From NCBI RefSeq assembly GCF_003966895.1, contig NZ_AP018449.1, positions 3,303,501 through 3,367,500 on the forward strand: a stretch of 64,000 bases of DNA. The letters are read 5' to 3'. Position 1 is the stretch's first letter. Each line of letters begins with the position of its first letter. Positions 47,409 through 56,613 of the stretch are shown one piece after another. Position numbers and translations under genes: made by a program. The notes beneath the pieces are model-generated. The model worked only from the letters and a program-made list of their open reading frames with translations. It was not told the DNA's origin and did not search any database. This DNA is from Methylomusa anaerophila. GTDB taxonomy: Bacteria; Bacillota; Negativicutes; Sporomusales; Sporomusaceae.

Positions 47409-47507
47409 CAGGCTGTTCAAAAACGAGCATAGCTAGGCGCACCGGAAGAGCCTGCCGCGCCGCGTATGGTTTATGTATTGCCAATGGCATCGTTAAGCAG
47501 TTCGCAT
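47409..47507 (-). repeat. Degraded long-hairpin repeat, subfamily B-like
   Basis: AGGCTGTTCAAAAACG (47410-47425) matches the subfamily B arm, and CTAGGCGCACCGGAAG the core in inverted orientation. The other end reads TTAAGCAGTTCGC, a subfamily A arm. It is truncated, perhaps a hybrid or decayed copy. Confidence 0.6.
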
Positions 47508-47585
47508 AAAATAGCAAGCGCTTTTGGCAAGTCTTCGTCAGACAAGTTGGTCCAGCAAACGGTCAAAAGTCTCAATGTCCCCTCC

Positions 47586-47664
47586 TTGTGTTATATAATA
47601 GCCTTGACTGTTATAGTTAAATAATGGTTTTAATATTACTATACATTATTTGTTATATAACAAA
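47586..47664. promoter_or_regulatory. TTATATAA palindromes upstream of the EamA gene
   Basis: TTTGTTATATAACAAA (47649-47664) is a perfect 16-bp palindrome 18 bases before the EamA start. A partial copy (TGTGTTATATAATA) lies near 47587-47600, and a third similar site GTTATATACATAAC near 48614-48627 lies after the gene. They look like regulator sites flanking this transporter. No clean -35/-10 pair was found. Confidence 0.4.
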
Positions 47665-47681
47665 AAGGGGGAATTGAGATA

Positions 47682-48590
47682 ATGTATCTTGTTTACGGTT
47701 TGATGTGCGTAATTTTCGGAACCACATTTCTGGCAATTAAAGTTGGTGTGGAAGCGGGCGCTCCACCGTTTCTGTTCGCAGCCTTAAGGTTTTTTATTTC
47801 AGGCGCCATCATTCTTGCGGCATTTCGCGCGACTAATGCAAAAGTTGCTTTGACGCGAGCGCAAGGTGGCGATGTTATTTTTATAGGCATGACAATGACT
47901 GCAATATTATTTGGCTGTCTCTACTGGGGGGAGCAGTTTATTTCTTCCAGCGCGGCGGCACTTTTGTCAGCAACGTCGCCGCTCTTGATTGCTCTGCTGG
48001 AATATATAAAGGGCAGCAGGGAGGCTGCTGCGGTTAAAGCCTGTGGATTAATACTGGCGTTCTTCGGGGTAAGTATTGCCCTGGCCCCGTCCTTAAACGG
48101 TGAATCAAGCGAAATGGCTTTATTGGCAATTTTCATTATCCTCCTGTCGGAAGTGACCTGCGCTTTGGGAACCATGCGATCACGGAAAGTAATGGAATCC
48201 GGTCTTAACCCCTTTGTACTTAATGGCTGGCAGATGATAGTTGGCGGTTTGGCGCTGACTGGATTATCCGCAGCTACGGAAGACTGGCGGTTTTCTTATA
48301 GTAATGACGTTTATGTTTCCTGGTTATATCTGATTGTATTCGGCTCATTAATCGGGCATGGATCATACTATTGGCTGGTACGGAAGGCCGGCCCCCTGTT
48401 GCCGTCGACCTGGACTTACGTGTCGCCGGTCATTGCCCAGTTTGCCGGGTACTACTGGCTGACTGAACAGTTGTCAGTATGGTCCTTTGCGGGGTTGGCT
48501 TTAGTTTTGTTAGGAGTGTTTTTTATCGGTCGCAGTTCCAGTATTAAAGAATGGTTTAGAGGAAAACAAGGTATTGTGTTAAAATCCTAA
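47682..48590 (+). CDS. EamA/DMT-family transporter
   Basis: This 302-residue protein has about ten predicted membrane helices in two EamA repeats. Repeat 1 is LVYGLMCVIFGTTFLAIKVG onward, repeat 2 starts near residue 145. The internal two-fold pattern is typical of drug/metabolite transporters. Substrate and direction are unknown. AAAAGGGGG precedes the ATG. It stands alone with palindromic sites upstream, so it may be separately regulated. Confidence 0.88.
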   Translation: MYLVYGLMCVIFGTTFLAIKVGVEAGAPPFLFAALRFFISGAIILAAFRATNAKVALTRAQGGDVIFIGMTMTAILFGCLYWGEQFISSSAAALLSATSPLLIALLEYIKGSREAAAVKACGLILAFFGVSIALAPSLNGESSEMALLAIFIILLSEVTCALGTMRSRKVMESGLNPFVLNGWQMIVGGLALTGLSAATEDWRFSYSNDVYVSWLYLIVFGSLIGHGSYYWLVRKAGPLLPSTWTYVSPVIAQFAGYYWLTEQLSVWSFAGLALVLLGVFFIGRSSSIKEWFRGKQGIVLKS

Positions 48591-48737
48591 AACCAGATGT
48601 CAAATTTTTTAATATGTTATATACATAACCCCAAAATTTACTTTCCTTCTGTTAAAAACTCTTTGGGTTTTCTTGTATGAAAGAAAGTTTAGTCGCGCAT
48701 AATGGTACTGACAGCCCGCTCGAAGAGGTAGCAGAAT

Positions 48738-49424
48738 ATGTCAAATACGAAATTAAAAGCAGTTTGGGGATTAAAAGCAGTGTTATCTGTTCATTTTTTG
48801 CGTATCGCCGCCGTATACTTTTTTGTACGCTTCGTCTATTCACCGCTGTTCAATGCGTCCCCGCCGGTAATTGAGTTAATCGATCGGATTGTAATAATAG
48901 CTCTCGTTTTATGGCAAGTTAGGGCCGCGGGGGCGAAGCTGCCGGATATTGGACTTTCTTTTAGTTATGCGGGCCGCAATGTGCTTCGCGGGTTGGCTGG
49001 CGGACTGGTGCTGCTAGGCGTGAGTTTGTTTAGCGAAAGACTCTATACGACGGTACTGATGCTCAGCCCTTCTCAGCATCCCCTGGTCCAACAGGTAGAA
49101 AAAGCCGTATCATGGCAGCAATTGGCAATCCCTTTATTTTTAGCTGGGGTTGCAGCGCCGGTGGCTGAAGAAATGTTGTACCGGTTATTTACTTTTCTGC
49201 CATTAAAGGACCGTTGGGGCTTATGGGCAGGGACACTTATGAGTGCCGGTATATTTGCTTTGTTTCACTTTAATGCTTATTGGTTGGTAGAAATGGTGGC
49301 AGTAGGGGCGGGGTTAGCACTACTGTATTATTGGTCCGGGTCCCTGATTACCTCGATAGTGGCTCATTCTTTCATTAACACAAGCAAAATAATTATGGTA
49401 TTTCTGGGAGCACCGTTGGTATAA
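48738..49424 (+). CDS. CPBP-family intramembrane metalloprotease
   Basis: This 228-residue membrane protein has the CPBP (Abi/CAAX-like) motifs: AEEMLYRLF (EExxxR, near residue 140), FALFHFN (FxxxH, near 178) and HSFIN near 213, in successive membrane helices. These residues carry the zinc-dependent active site in the family. Such proteases can act in bacteriocin immunity or protein maturation; no bacteriocin gene is adjacent. GAAGAGGTAG lies before the ATG. Confidence 0.85.
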   Translation: MSNTKLKAVWGLKAVLSVHFLRIAAVYFFVRFVYSPLFNASPPVIELIDRIVIIALVLWQVRAAGAKLPDIGLSFSYAGRNVLRGLAGGLVLLGVSLFSERLYTTVLMLSPSQHPLVQQVEKAVSWQQLAIPLFLAGVAAPVAEEMLYRLFTFLPLKDRWGLWAGTLMSAGIFALFHFNAYWLVEMVAVGAGLALLYYWSGSLITSIVAHSFINTSKIIMVFLGAPLV

Positions 49425-49514
49425 CAGGAAGGATTTTCAAAACTCAAGGTCGAACATTTGAACATCTAGGGTAAATTTACCATAACCTCAAACCCAAAAG
49501 GGAGGACTGATTTC

Positions 49515-51920
49515 ATGACCAATTGGCAGGAACTGCCGGTCGAGAAACTCCGCTTCACGTGCGATGAGGCTTTTTTTAATTTTGAAACCACTGAGACGAT
49601 ACCTGTGCTGAAAGGTATGATTGGACAGGAACGAGCGGTTAAAGCCGTGGAGTTTGGCCTGTTTACCAGGAATCGGGGCTATAATATTTTTATTTCCGGA
49701 TTAGTAGGTACAGGCAAAATTACGTTTGCCAAAGATGCGGTGCGTAAAGTTGCCTGCCGGCAAAATGTTCCTGATGATTGGTGCTATGTTAACAATTTGG
49801 AAACTCCGGGACAGCCCATAGCGTTGTCTTTGCCGCCTGGTATTGGTTATACATTTAAAAAAGACATGCAGGAACTGGTTGAGGATTTAAAAACAGATAT
49901 TCCCAAAGTATTTAACAGCGACGACTACGAGCAGGCCAAAGCAAATCTGCTCAAGCAATACCAAGAGCAGCGATCGCTCATTGTTGAGGAATTTACTCAA
50001 TATGCCGAGTCGCAGGATGTTTCGCCGCAATGGACTTCCACCGGCTTTGTCGGCCTGCCGGTTGTTGAAGGAAAGACACTGTCACCGGAAGATTTCCAGC
50101 TATTGGATAAGGATAAGAAAGACCTTATCGAAAAAAAATTGCTGGCCGTCCATGAAAAAGGAATGGAAGTTGTCCGTAAAATCCAATTGATGGAAAGGGA
50201 AGTCCGGGAGGAATTGAAACAACTCGATACCAAAGTAGGGCTGTTTGCCGCCGGTCATTTGATTGACGCGTTAAAGGAAAAATATAAGGATTATGCTGCC
50301 GTGGCGGAATATTTGGAGGCTATCAAACAGGATGTTGTCAAAAACATCAATGATTTTAAACCTCAAGCCGAGGATGAAAATAATCCGCTACTCTTTTTAA
50401 AACGCAATGTTCAAGATGCGAAAGAAAAATATAAAGTGAATTTACTTATTGATAATCGGGAAAGAAAAGGCGCTCCGGTCGTTGTGGAAATCAATCCTAC
50501 CTACTATAATTTGGTGGGCAGGGTTGAATATGAAACCAGGATGGGGGCAGTAAGCACAGACTATTCAATGATTAAGCCAGGGGCCTTGCATAAAGCCAAT
50601 GGCGGGTACCTGATCTTAAACGCCCGGGATGTACTGGTAAATGTAGGGGCCTGGGAAGCATTGAAACGGGTTTTGAAAACCCAAAACCTTCAAATCGAAA
50701 ATTTAGGCGAGCAATACGGCATGCTGGCTATGGCTTCCCTGAAGCCTCAGCCTATTCCTGTCAATGTTAAGGTCATACTCATCGGCAATCCTCACCTTTA
50801 TCATTTACTGTACAATTATGATGAGGATTTTCGCAAGCTATTCAAGGTCCATGCCGATTTCGACATAGTGATGGAGAACAATAAAGCGAACATCGAGAAA
50901 CTGGCCGGATTCATCAGTTCTACCGCCAATCGGCAAAAGCTGAAGCATTTCGAACGGGCGGCAGTTGCCCGGGTAGTAGAATATTGTTCCCGGCTTACCG
51001 GTTCGCAGAATAAGCTGACCACCCTTTTTAATGATGTTGTGGAACTCCTCTGCGAAGCTGATGTTTGGGCCACAATGGACAACAGTCCGACAGTAAAAGC
51101 CGGTCATATAAAAAAGGCGATCGAAGAAAAACGGTATCGCGCCAATAAATATGAAGAACATCTGCAGGAGATGTTTGCCGAAGGTCACTTGCTAATTGAC
51201 ACCGAAGGGGAAAAAGTGGGGCAAGTTAACGGCTTGGCTGTTCTCGCGGTTGGCGAATACAGCTTTGGCAAGCCGTCCCGCATCACCGCCAACACTTATC
51301 TGGGTAAGCGCGGAGTAGTCAACATTGAGCGGGAGACGAAAACCAGCGGTACCAGTCATACCAAAGGCATACTCATATTAAGCGGCTATCTGGGCCAGAA
51401 ATATGCCCAGAAACATCCCCTCACCCTGACTGCCAGCTTAACGTTTGAACAACTCTATGACGGTGTGGACGGCGACAGCGCATCCAGTACCGAACTGTAT
51501 GCTCTTTTATCAAGCCTGTCGGGAGCGCCGATCAGACAGTATATTGCCGTGACCGGATCGGTTAACCAAAAAGGAGAAGTGCAGCCCATCGGCGGCGCGA
51601 CAGAAAAAATCGAAGGCTTCTTTGCAATATGTAAAATTAAAGGCTTAACCGGTAAACAGGGGGTTATGATACCCCACCAGAATGTAATTAATTTGGCATT
51701 AAACGACGAAGTAACCGAAGCGGTTCGAGAAGGGCAATTCCATATTTATCCGGTTAAAACCATTGATGACGGAATTGAAATCTTGACCGGCTTACCTGCC
51801 GGCGAGTCGGGGCCGGACGGAGTCTATCCGCCTGGAACGATAAATTATCTGGTAAGCAAGAAACTGCAGGAATACACCCAAACACTAATTAAACTTGGCA
51901 AAGAAAGCGAAAAGGAATAA
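49515..51920 (+). CDS. Lon-like ATP-dependent protease (AAA plus Lon-C)
   Basis: This 801-residue protein has an AAA+ domain split by a long helical insertion. Walker A is SGLVGTGK (residues 61-68). The C-terminal Lon protease domain contains the Ser-Lys dyad as DGDSAS (Ser655) and ATEKIEGF (Lys698). It lacks the Lon N-terminal substrate domain, placing it in the LonB/LonC-like soluble group. Lys68 is followed by Ile rather than Thr or Ser, slightly altering the canonical Walker A, so ATPase strength is uncertain. AAGGGAGGAC precedes the ATG. It may be in one transcript with nothing else. Confidence 0.88.
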   Translation: MTNWQELPVEKLRFTCDEAFFNFETTETIPVLKGMIGQERAVKAVEFGLFTRNRGYNIFISGLVGTGKITFAKDAVRKVACRQNVPDDWCYVNNLETPGQPIALSLPPGIGYTFKKDMQELVEDLKTDIPKVFNSDDYEQAKANLLKQYQEQRSLIVEEFTQYAESQDVSPQWTSTGFVGLPVVEGKTLSPEDFQLLDKDKKDLIEKKLLAVHEKGMEVVRKIQLMEREVREELKQLDTKVGLFAAGHLIDALKEKYKDYAAVAEYLEAIKQDVVKNINDFKPQAEDENNPLLFLKRNVQDAKEKYKVNLLIDNRERKGAPVVVEINPTYYNLVGRVEYETRMGAVSTDYSMIKPGALHKANGGYLILNARDVLVNVGAWEALKRVLKTQNLQIENLGEQYGMLAMASLKPQPIPVNVKVILIGNPHLYHLLYNYDEDFRKLFKVHADFDIVMENNKANIEKLAGFISSTANRQKLKHFERAAVARVVEYCSRLTGSQNKLTTLFNDVVELLCEADVWATMDNSPTVKAGHIKKAIEEKRYRANKYEEHLQEMFAEGHLLIDTEGEKVGQVNGLAVLAVGEYSFGKPSRITANTYLGKRGVVNIERETKTSGTSHTKGILILSGYLGQKYAQKHPLTLTASLTFEQLYDGVDGDSASSTELYALLSSLSGAPIRQYIAVTGSVNQKGEVQPIGGATEKIEGFFAICKIKGLTGKQGVMIPHQNVINLALNDEVTEAVREGQFHIYPVKTIDDGIEILTGLPAGESGPDGVYPPGTINYLVSKKLQEYTQTLIKLGKESEKE

Positions 51921-51930
51921 CAATATCGCA

Positions 51931-51957
51931 AAAAGGGCAGGTATGCTGCCCTTTTTC
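51931..51957 (+). terminator. Intrinsic terminator after the Lon-like gene
   Basis: AAAAAGGGCAG pairs perfectly with CTGCCCTTTTT around a five-base loop, 11 bases after the stop. Confidence 0.88.
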
Positions 51958-51981
51958 CAATAGCCGTGAAAGGTGATCGTT

Positions 51982-53376
51982 GTGGCAAAACAAAATCAGC
52001 CGCCGGTGATTCCAGGGCAAACTTATACCATTGATATTGTAAATATGGGCCATAGCGGTGAAGGTGTAGGCCGGTACGAAGATTTTACGGTTTTTGTTCC
52101 CCAAGCTTTACCCCGGGAAAACGTAGCCGTTAAGATTATTACAGTTAAAAAAAATTACGCGGTAGGCAAGCTTACCGCCATTCATTCACCGTCACCAAGC
52201 CGGATTGTACCGGAATGCCATATTTTCGAACAATGCGGCGGCTGTCAACTTCAGCATTTAAGTTATCCTGCCCAATTAGAAATCAAACGCCAGCAGGTGC
52301 TTGACGCCGTTAACCGGATCGGCAAACTGCCCGATGTAACCGTACACCCAACCATAGGCGCAGCCGATCCGTGGTTTTACCGTAACAAGATGCAGTTTCC
52401 CGTTGGTTCCAGTGACGGACAGGTTGTTGTGGGATGCTACGCCCGCGGAACCCACGATATTATTGGCACAGACAACTGCCTGATCCAGCATCAGGCCAAC
52501 AACATTATCGCCAGGGAAGTCAGAGCGGCAATCGCTGAAATAGGGATAAGCACTTACAATGAACACACCGGTCAAGGAGTTGTAAGACATGTATTAGGAA
52601 GAGTCGGGACCGCCACAGGAGAAATCATGGTAGTGTTAGTGACAGCTTCTGAAACAATACCGCGCCAAGCCCGTTTAATTCATCGCTTGCATGATTCCAT
52701 TCCCGGGTTGGTCAGCATTGTCCAAAATATTAACAACAAACGCACTAATATTATTTTAGGTGATAAAACAATTACATTATGGGGACAAGACGCCATAACC
52801 GACCGCCTGGGAGAATTCACGTTTGAGATATCAGCCGGATCCTTTTTTCAAGTGAACACAATTCAGGCGGAAAAACTGTATAACAAGGCCGTAGAATACG
52901 CCGGACTAACCGGCTGCGAAACTGTAATCGACGCCTACTGCGGCACAGGAACCATTACGCTGTTTCTAGCCAGGCATGCAGGAAAAGTTTACGGCATCGA
53001 AATCGTCGAATCCGCTATTCTTGACGCCCGACGCAATGCGGCGGCCAACAACGTCAGCAATGCAGAATTCATTGTCGGGGACGCTGTGGATGTAATGCCT
53101 AAAATGTACCGGCAAGGCATCAGGCCCCAGGTTATTGTCGTCGACCCTCCCCGCGCCGGCTGCGACTGCAAGGTGCTGGAGACATTTATGCGCATGGAAC
53201 CACAGCGTATGGTTTATGTTTCTTGCAACCCCGCCTCATTGGCCAGGGATCTGGCGATATTGGCGGAAGGAGATTATGTTACCCGGGAAATTCAGCCTGT
53301 GGATATGTTTCCCCAGACTTATCACGTTGAAACGATAATAATGATGACGAAATGTGGTTCGGAGGACAAAAAGTAG
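51982..53376 (+). CDS. rlmD: 23S rRNA (uracil-5-)-methyltransferase
   Basis: This 464-residue class I methyltransferase of the RlmD/TrmA/RlmCD type has an N-terminal TRAM domain (VNMGHSGEGVGRY), Cys ligands for a 4Fe-4S cluster (CHIFEQCGGCQLQHL and a later Cys), the SAM motif VIDAYCGTGTITLFLA and the catalytic Cys in VYVSCNPASLARDL. The GTG at 51982 is preferred because GAAAGGTGATC is about 5 bases before it. Which uracil it methylates cannot be told from sequence. Confidence 0.92.
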   Translation: MAKQNQPPVIPGQTYTIDIVNMGHSGEGVGRYEDFTVFVPQALPRENVAVKIITVKKNYAVGKLTAIHSPSPSRIVPECHIFEQCGGCQLQHLSYPAQLEIKRQQVLDAVNRIGKLPDVTVHPTIGAADPWFYRNKMQFPVGSSDGQVVVGCYARGTHDIIGTDNCLIQHQANNIIAREVRAAIAEIGISTYNEHTGQGVVRHVLGRVGTATGEIMVVLVTASETIPRQARLIHRLHDSIPGLVSIVQNINNKRTNIILGDKTITLWGQDAITDRLGEFTFEISAGSFFQVNTIQAEKLYNKAVEYAGLTGCETVIDAYCGTGTITLFLARHAGKVYGIEIVESAILDARRNAAANNVSNAEFIVGDAVDVMPKMYRQGIRPQVIVVDPPRAGCDCKVLETFMRMEPQRMVYVSCNPASLARDLAILAEGDYVTREIQPVDMFPQTYHVETIIMMTKCGSEDKK

Positions 53377-53650
53377 ACTTTGACCACAAGATGTTGTGGT
53401 TTGCAAGCCAAAAATGAACAAAAATCGAAGCAAAAAAGTGCAAATTTTGGCCCGTTTTTTTGGCCGTTTTCATAGATGACAAAGGGTCGTTGGAGAGAAA
53501 TGACCTCCAAAATTACAATTTCATACAGGAAAATACAAAGGCATCAGGACAGCAAATCTTGATGCCTTTGTATTTATGCTTAGGCTAAATACCGTACTTT
53601 CCAGACAAACCCTCTCATGACCATAACGTTCGTAAACCCTCATGCAGCCG
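53377..53650. other. Intergenic region after rlmD with terminator at 53531-53575
   Basis: AAATACAAAGGCATCA (53531-53546) pairs perfectly over 16 bp with TGATGCCTTTGTATTT (53560-53575), a strong terminator-like hairpin. A smaller CCACAA/TTGTGG hairpin is at 53384-53399. No gene fits in between; short minus-strand frames there look like chance. Confidence 0.6.
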
Positions 53651-54304
53651 CTATTTTTTTGTGCTTACATTATTTCTGCCTTCTCTTTTTGCATTATATA
53701 GAGCAATATCAGAGTATTCTACAAGCTTGTCGGCATCTAATGTATCTTCCGGATATGACGAAACGCCTATTGATACAGTCATTTTTATCTCTTGGCCAGT
53801 GCTCAAAATAAAACCATGATGCTCAATATTGTTTCTAACGCGTTCAGCAACTTTGACAGCTCGATCTAACGGGCAATCAAGAAGTATAGCTGAAAACTCC
53901 TCGCCTCCGTTTCGGGAAACAATATCAAAACTCCGGCAAGTATTTTTGATGATATCGCCTAGTTGTTTTAAGACAAGATCTCCTTCAGTATGCCCGTAAG
54001 TGTCATTTACTTTTTTAAAAAAATCAACATCAATAAAAAGAAACGAGAGATTTTCATTTCTTTCATTTGCTTCGTTAATGGCTTTATTTAATAGCGTGTC
54101 AAATTGCCTGACATTGTTCAATCCGGTTAAAAAATCTTTCTTAGCGTCATCTTTCATTTGACTATATATCTTGTTCGCTTCAGTAGTATTTTCCAATAAA
54201 AAGTATAACAGGAAGGAAGACGCCGCAAATATACCGTAATAAGATATAAGCACATCTTTAAGCACTATTAAGTTTTTTAGTAAAAATGAAAAGCCTATGT
54301 CAAA
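53651..54304 (-). pseudogene. Diguanylate cyclase, C-terminal fragment
   Basis: The frame encodes the last membrane helix of a 5TM-LYT sensor (VLISYYGIFAASSFLLYFLLE), a coiled linker and a full GGDEF domain: TDFLTGLNN-like KKDFLTGLNNVRQFD, FIDVDFFKKVNDTYGH and the active-site GGEEF. The missing N-terminal part is at 59545-60012 in the same orientation. The frame continues upstream to an ATG at 54352 without a ribosome site, and those 16 residues derive from the insert. Without the sensor and start region it is probably not expressed normally, though the cyclase domain itself looks intact. Confidence 0.85.
54290..54304. repeat. Left direct repeat of the insertion
   Basis: AAAGCCTATGTCAAA here matches AAAGCCTATGACAAA at 59540-59554, 14 of 15 bases. 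The pair bounds the 5.2-kb insertion in the diguanylate cyclase gene. Confidence 0.75.
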
Positions 54305-54398
54305 CGATTTCAAGGTAAGGGGGTGTGCATTTTTCAGGGGTGTGCATAGCAAATAAATCCATCGGCATAATAAACACTCCCATGAAATACTTATTGAT

Positions 54399-55094
54399 TT
54401 AACTCTTCAATAAACTTTTCCCGTACCTTTTCTGCAGCAAAGCACCAACACCAATAAAGCAGGCCAATGCAACAAAGGTTAATATTAGCCCCTGCAAATT
54501 ATTTTCTTGAGTCTGTGATCCAGCTGAAACCCAAATTAGTGTTCCAGGTATCCTTGACATTCCATATATCAAGAAAAATCGTGAAGCTTTTATAGGAGTC
54601 AATCCTGCTATATACACCAGTAAATCCTTGGGGATGAATGGAAGCAGACAAATAATCATGATACCGAATGAGCCTTTAGTTGAGTTAACCAAGTCGCTTA
54701 TTTTTTTCAATTTATCATGGTGTACCAATTTTGATACAAACTCAGCACCCAAGGTTTTAGAAATAAAGAATGCGCTCATTGTTCCGGCCATAATACCCAG
54801 TATCGACAAGCCAAAGCCTATCGGAATACCAAAAACGTAACCTCCAGTGAAATTGAATATATCACCTGGTATCACAACCAGCAAAACATGTAACGCCTGG
54901 ATAACAACAAATGAGATAAATCCTAAGAACCCTTTAGAAAGAACATATTGTCTTATCGTCTCTGCATCATTTAGTTTGTTTAAAATCCAATCATAATTGC
55001 TTAGGATAAATGCCACAATTACTACTGAAAAGATCAGAAGGATAGAGAACTTGATTTTTGTTTTTTTATCAATATCCTGGAGTTTTTTCAACAT
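54399..55094 (-). CDS. TVP38/TMEM64 family (VTT domain) membrane protein
   Basis: This 231-residue protein has about six hydrophobic helices and the VTT/DedA-like core: IPGDIFNFTGGYVFG (near 75-90), GTMSAFFISKTLG and the second half LLPFIPKDLLVYIAGLTP. VTT proteins are thought to move or scramble lipids; some are linked to selenite or metal tolerance. It is the last gene of the cassette operon, 24 bases after the kinase gene. Substrate is unknown. Confidence 0.88.
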   Translation of the reverse strand: MLKKLQDIDKKTKIKFSILLIFSVVIVAFILSNYDWILNKLNDAETIRQYVLSKGFLGFISFVVIQALHVLLVVIPGDIFNFTGGYVFGIPIGFGLSILGIMAGTMSAFFISKTLGAEFVSKLVHHDKLKKISDLVNSTKGSFGIMIICLLPFIPKDLLVYIAGLTPIKASRFFLIYGMSRIPGTLIWVSAGSQTQENNLQGLILTFVALACFIGVGALLQKRYGKSLLKS

Positions 55095-55117
55095 TTCATT
55101 TTACCTTACCGATCCTT

Positions 55118-55888
55118 TTATTCAAATTCGAAATTTGTCTGTGCCCTTGTACAATCCTTGGCAATAGTAAACGCATCATTAAAATCCGTCTCAATATCGG
55201 TGATGCTTTCATATATAATATCAAGCCCCATTAATCTCTTTAAAAAATGCTGTTGCTTTTCCTTTAATGGTAATTCCTCATACCAAGGCTGCCTTTTTTT
55301 ATCTTTCTTTTGAAAAGAGGAATAAATCAAGTAAAGAAGTAAGTCACCAAAATAAGAATAATCTAGATCATATTTATATAGGTTATTATCTGCAAATCTG
55401 GCTAATCCAAAGTCAATAAGATATACATCCTCTTGATCAACGAGAACATTAGGTATCCTTATATCCCTATGGGCCACACCATTTTCATGCAGATATTTGA
55501 TTATGTTTATGATCTTAATCCCAATATCAAATATTTCCTCATCTGAAAATTTATAATTATACTTAAAAAGCATATCTTTTAGAGTAATTCCAGGTTTCAA
55601 CTCCAATACAAACGCATAGAATGATTTTTCATTTATCACACCCAGAAGCTCAGGGATTCGATAGTCCCTGAGCTTTGAGAGTATGACTGCCTCATGTGCA
55701 TTCTTATCTGAATTTCGCGCAAAGATACTAGGTTTGAATCTTTTAAGAACAACCCTTTGTCCATGGTCGTTTTTAGCATGAAAGCACAAGCCGTATCTTC
55801 CTTCACCGGCTACTTCCTCAATTGTATATTCCCCGTATTTTTTCCCTCGATGTTTTAATTCACTAAAACATCGCATCAACTCAACCAT
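55118..55888 (-). CDS. Hanks-type protein kinase, soluble
   Basis: This 256-residue protein is a complete eukaryotic-like kinase fold: glycine loop GEGRYG (28-33), Lys49 in VVLKRF, HRDIRIPN (140-147) and DFG at 159-161. HRD is followed by IRIPN rather than LKPxN, typical of divergent bacterial members. There is no membrane helix or sensor domain. It overlaps the zinc-ribbon gene by 8 bases, so the two are translationally coupled and may act together. Substrate is unknown. Confidence 0.85.
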   Translation of the reverse strand: MVELMRCFSELKHRGKKYGEYTIEEVAGEGRYGLCFHAKNDHGQRVVLKRFKPSIFARNSDKNAHEAVILSKLRDYRIPELLGVINEKSFYAFVLELKPGITLKDMLFKYNYKFSDEEIFDIGIKIINIIKYLHENGVAHRDIRIPNVLVDQEDVYLIDFGLARFADNNLYKYDLDYSYFGDLLLYLIYSSFQKKDKKRQPWYEELPLKEKQQHFLKRLMGLDIIYESITDIETDFNDAFTIAKDCTRAQTNFEFE

Positions 55889-56264
55889 TCAACTTATTTC
55901 CGCAATTGTTACAAAATTTAGCATTGGGTGGCATTTTTCCTCCGCAATTTTGGCAATACAACTCCGTTTTGACCTGTTCACCACAGTTCAGACAAAACTT
56001 CGACCCTGCTGGAACCCGGGAATTGCATTTATTACATGCGAGTGTATTTTGCTGAACTGATGATGGATTCTGCTGCCCTTGAGGATAGCCCTGTTGTGGC
56101 GGGTAAGGTTGGTTCCCGTAATTATTGTAGTGCCCCCCAGAACCACTTCCCGAACCAAACATATTAAGCAAGTTGCCAAATATACCCTTTTTCTGATAAT
56201 GATTACTTCCATAATTACCTTGCCTATAGTGATTCCCTTTTGATGATTTTGAAAAAAAACTCAT
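55881..56264 (-). CDS. Double zinc-ribbon protein with low-complexity N-terminus
   Basis: This 127-residue protein has a disordered N-terminal part (residues 1-72) rich in Gly, Asn, Tyr, Gln and Pro. Two CxxC...CxxC zinc ribbons follow, with Cys77/80/91/94 and Cys104/107/118/121. It has no enzyme domain. Tandem zinc ribbons often serve as protein-binding or metal-sensing modules. Its overlap with the kinase gene suggests an adaptor or sensor for the kinase, which is inference. GAGGTG precedes the ATG. Confidence 0.85.
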   Translation of the reverse strand: MSFFSKSSKGNHYRQGNYGSNHYQKKGIFGNLLNMFGSGSGSGGHYNNYGNQPYPPQQGYPQGQQNPSSVQQNTLACNKCNSRVPAGSKFCLNCGEQVKTELYCQNCGGKMPPNAKFCNNCGNKLNG

Positions 56265-56315
56265 TCTATTACACCTCTTTCAATTGTTTTATTTTACTTG
56301 TTTGAAAAATGCTGT

Positions 56316-56612
56316 CTATTCAAATACCATGAATAGCGATAGGATCAGGGCTATAAGGCCTAAAACTAAAAGCATCGTTTTTATTGGTCTTTGTATAGTT
56401 AAATTTGGAAAAGCCTGGCGAAACATTACTTTTATTTGTTTTTGATGCCAAGCAATATGAATCAATACTAATATCACTACTATTATGCCAAGAATAGGAT
56501 GCAAATCCGAATCCCAACTAACAGCTAATCCCGCCATAAATATAAAGAGTATAGAATCAAGAATGATGTTCTTCCTAACATATCTCAATGCTTTATTATC
56601 ATCCTTCACCAC
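56316..56612 (-). CDS. Small three-helix membrane protein
   Basis: This 98-residue protein has three hydrophobic segments (about residues 15-33, 39-53 and 75-96) and His residues in the second and third helices region (IHIAWHQKQI). It resembles DUF4405-like cytochrome-b-type small membrane proteins only loosely. The GTG start at 56612 lies one base after the ATPase stop codon, and the AGGAGG site is in the ATPase's last codons, so it is coupled to the ATPase. Confidence 0.65.
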   Translation of the reverse strand: MVKDDNKALRYVRKNIILDSILFIFMAGLAVSWDSDLHPILGIIVVILVLIHIAWHQKQIKVMFRQAFPNLTIQRPIKTMLLVLGLIALILSLFMVFE

Positions 56613-56613
56613 T

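Noticed and set aside
48677..48874. Plus-strand ORF of 65 codons overlapping the CPBP protease start
   Set aside because: No family sequence, and its overlap with the well-supported protease frame makes it unlikely.
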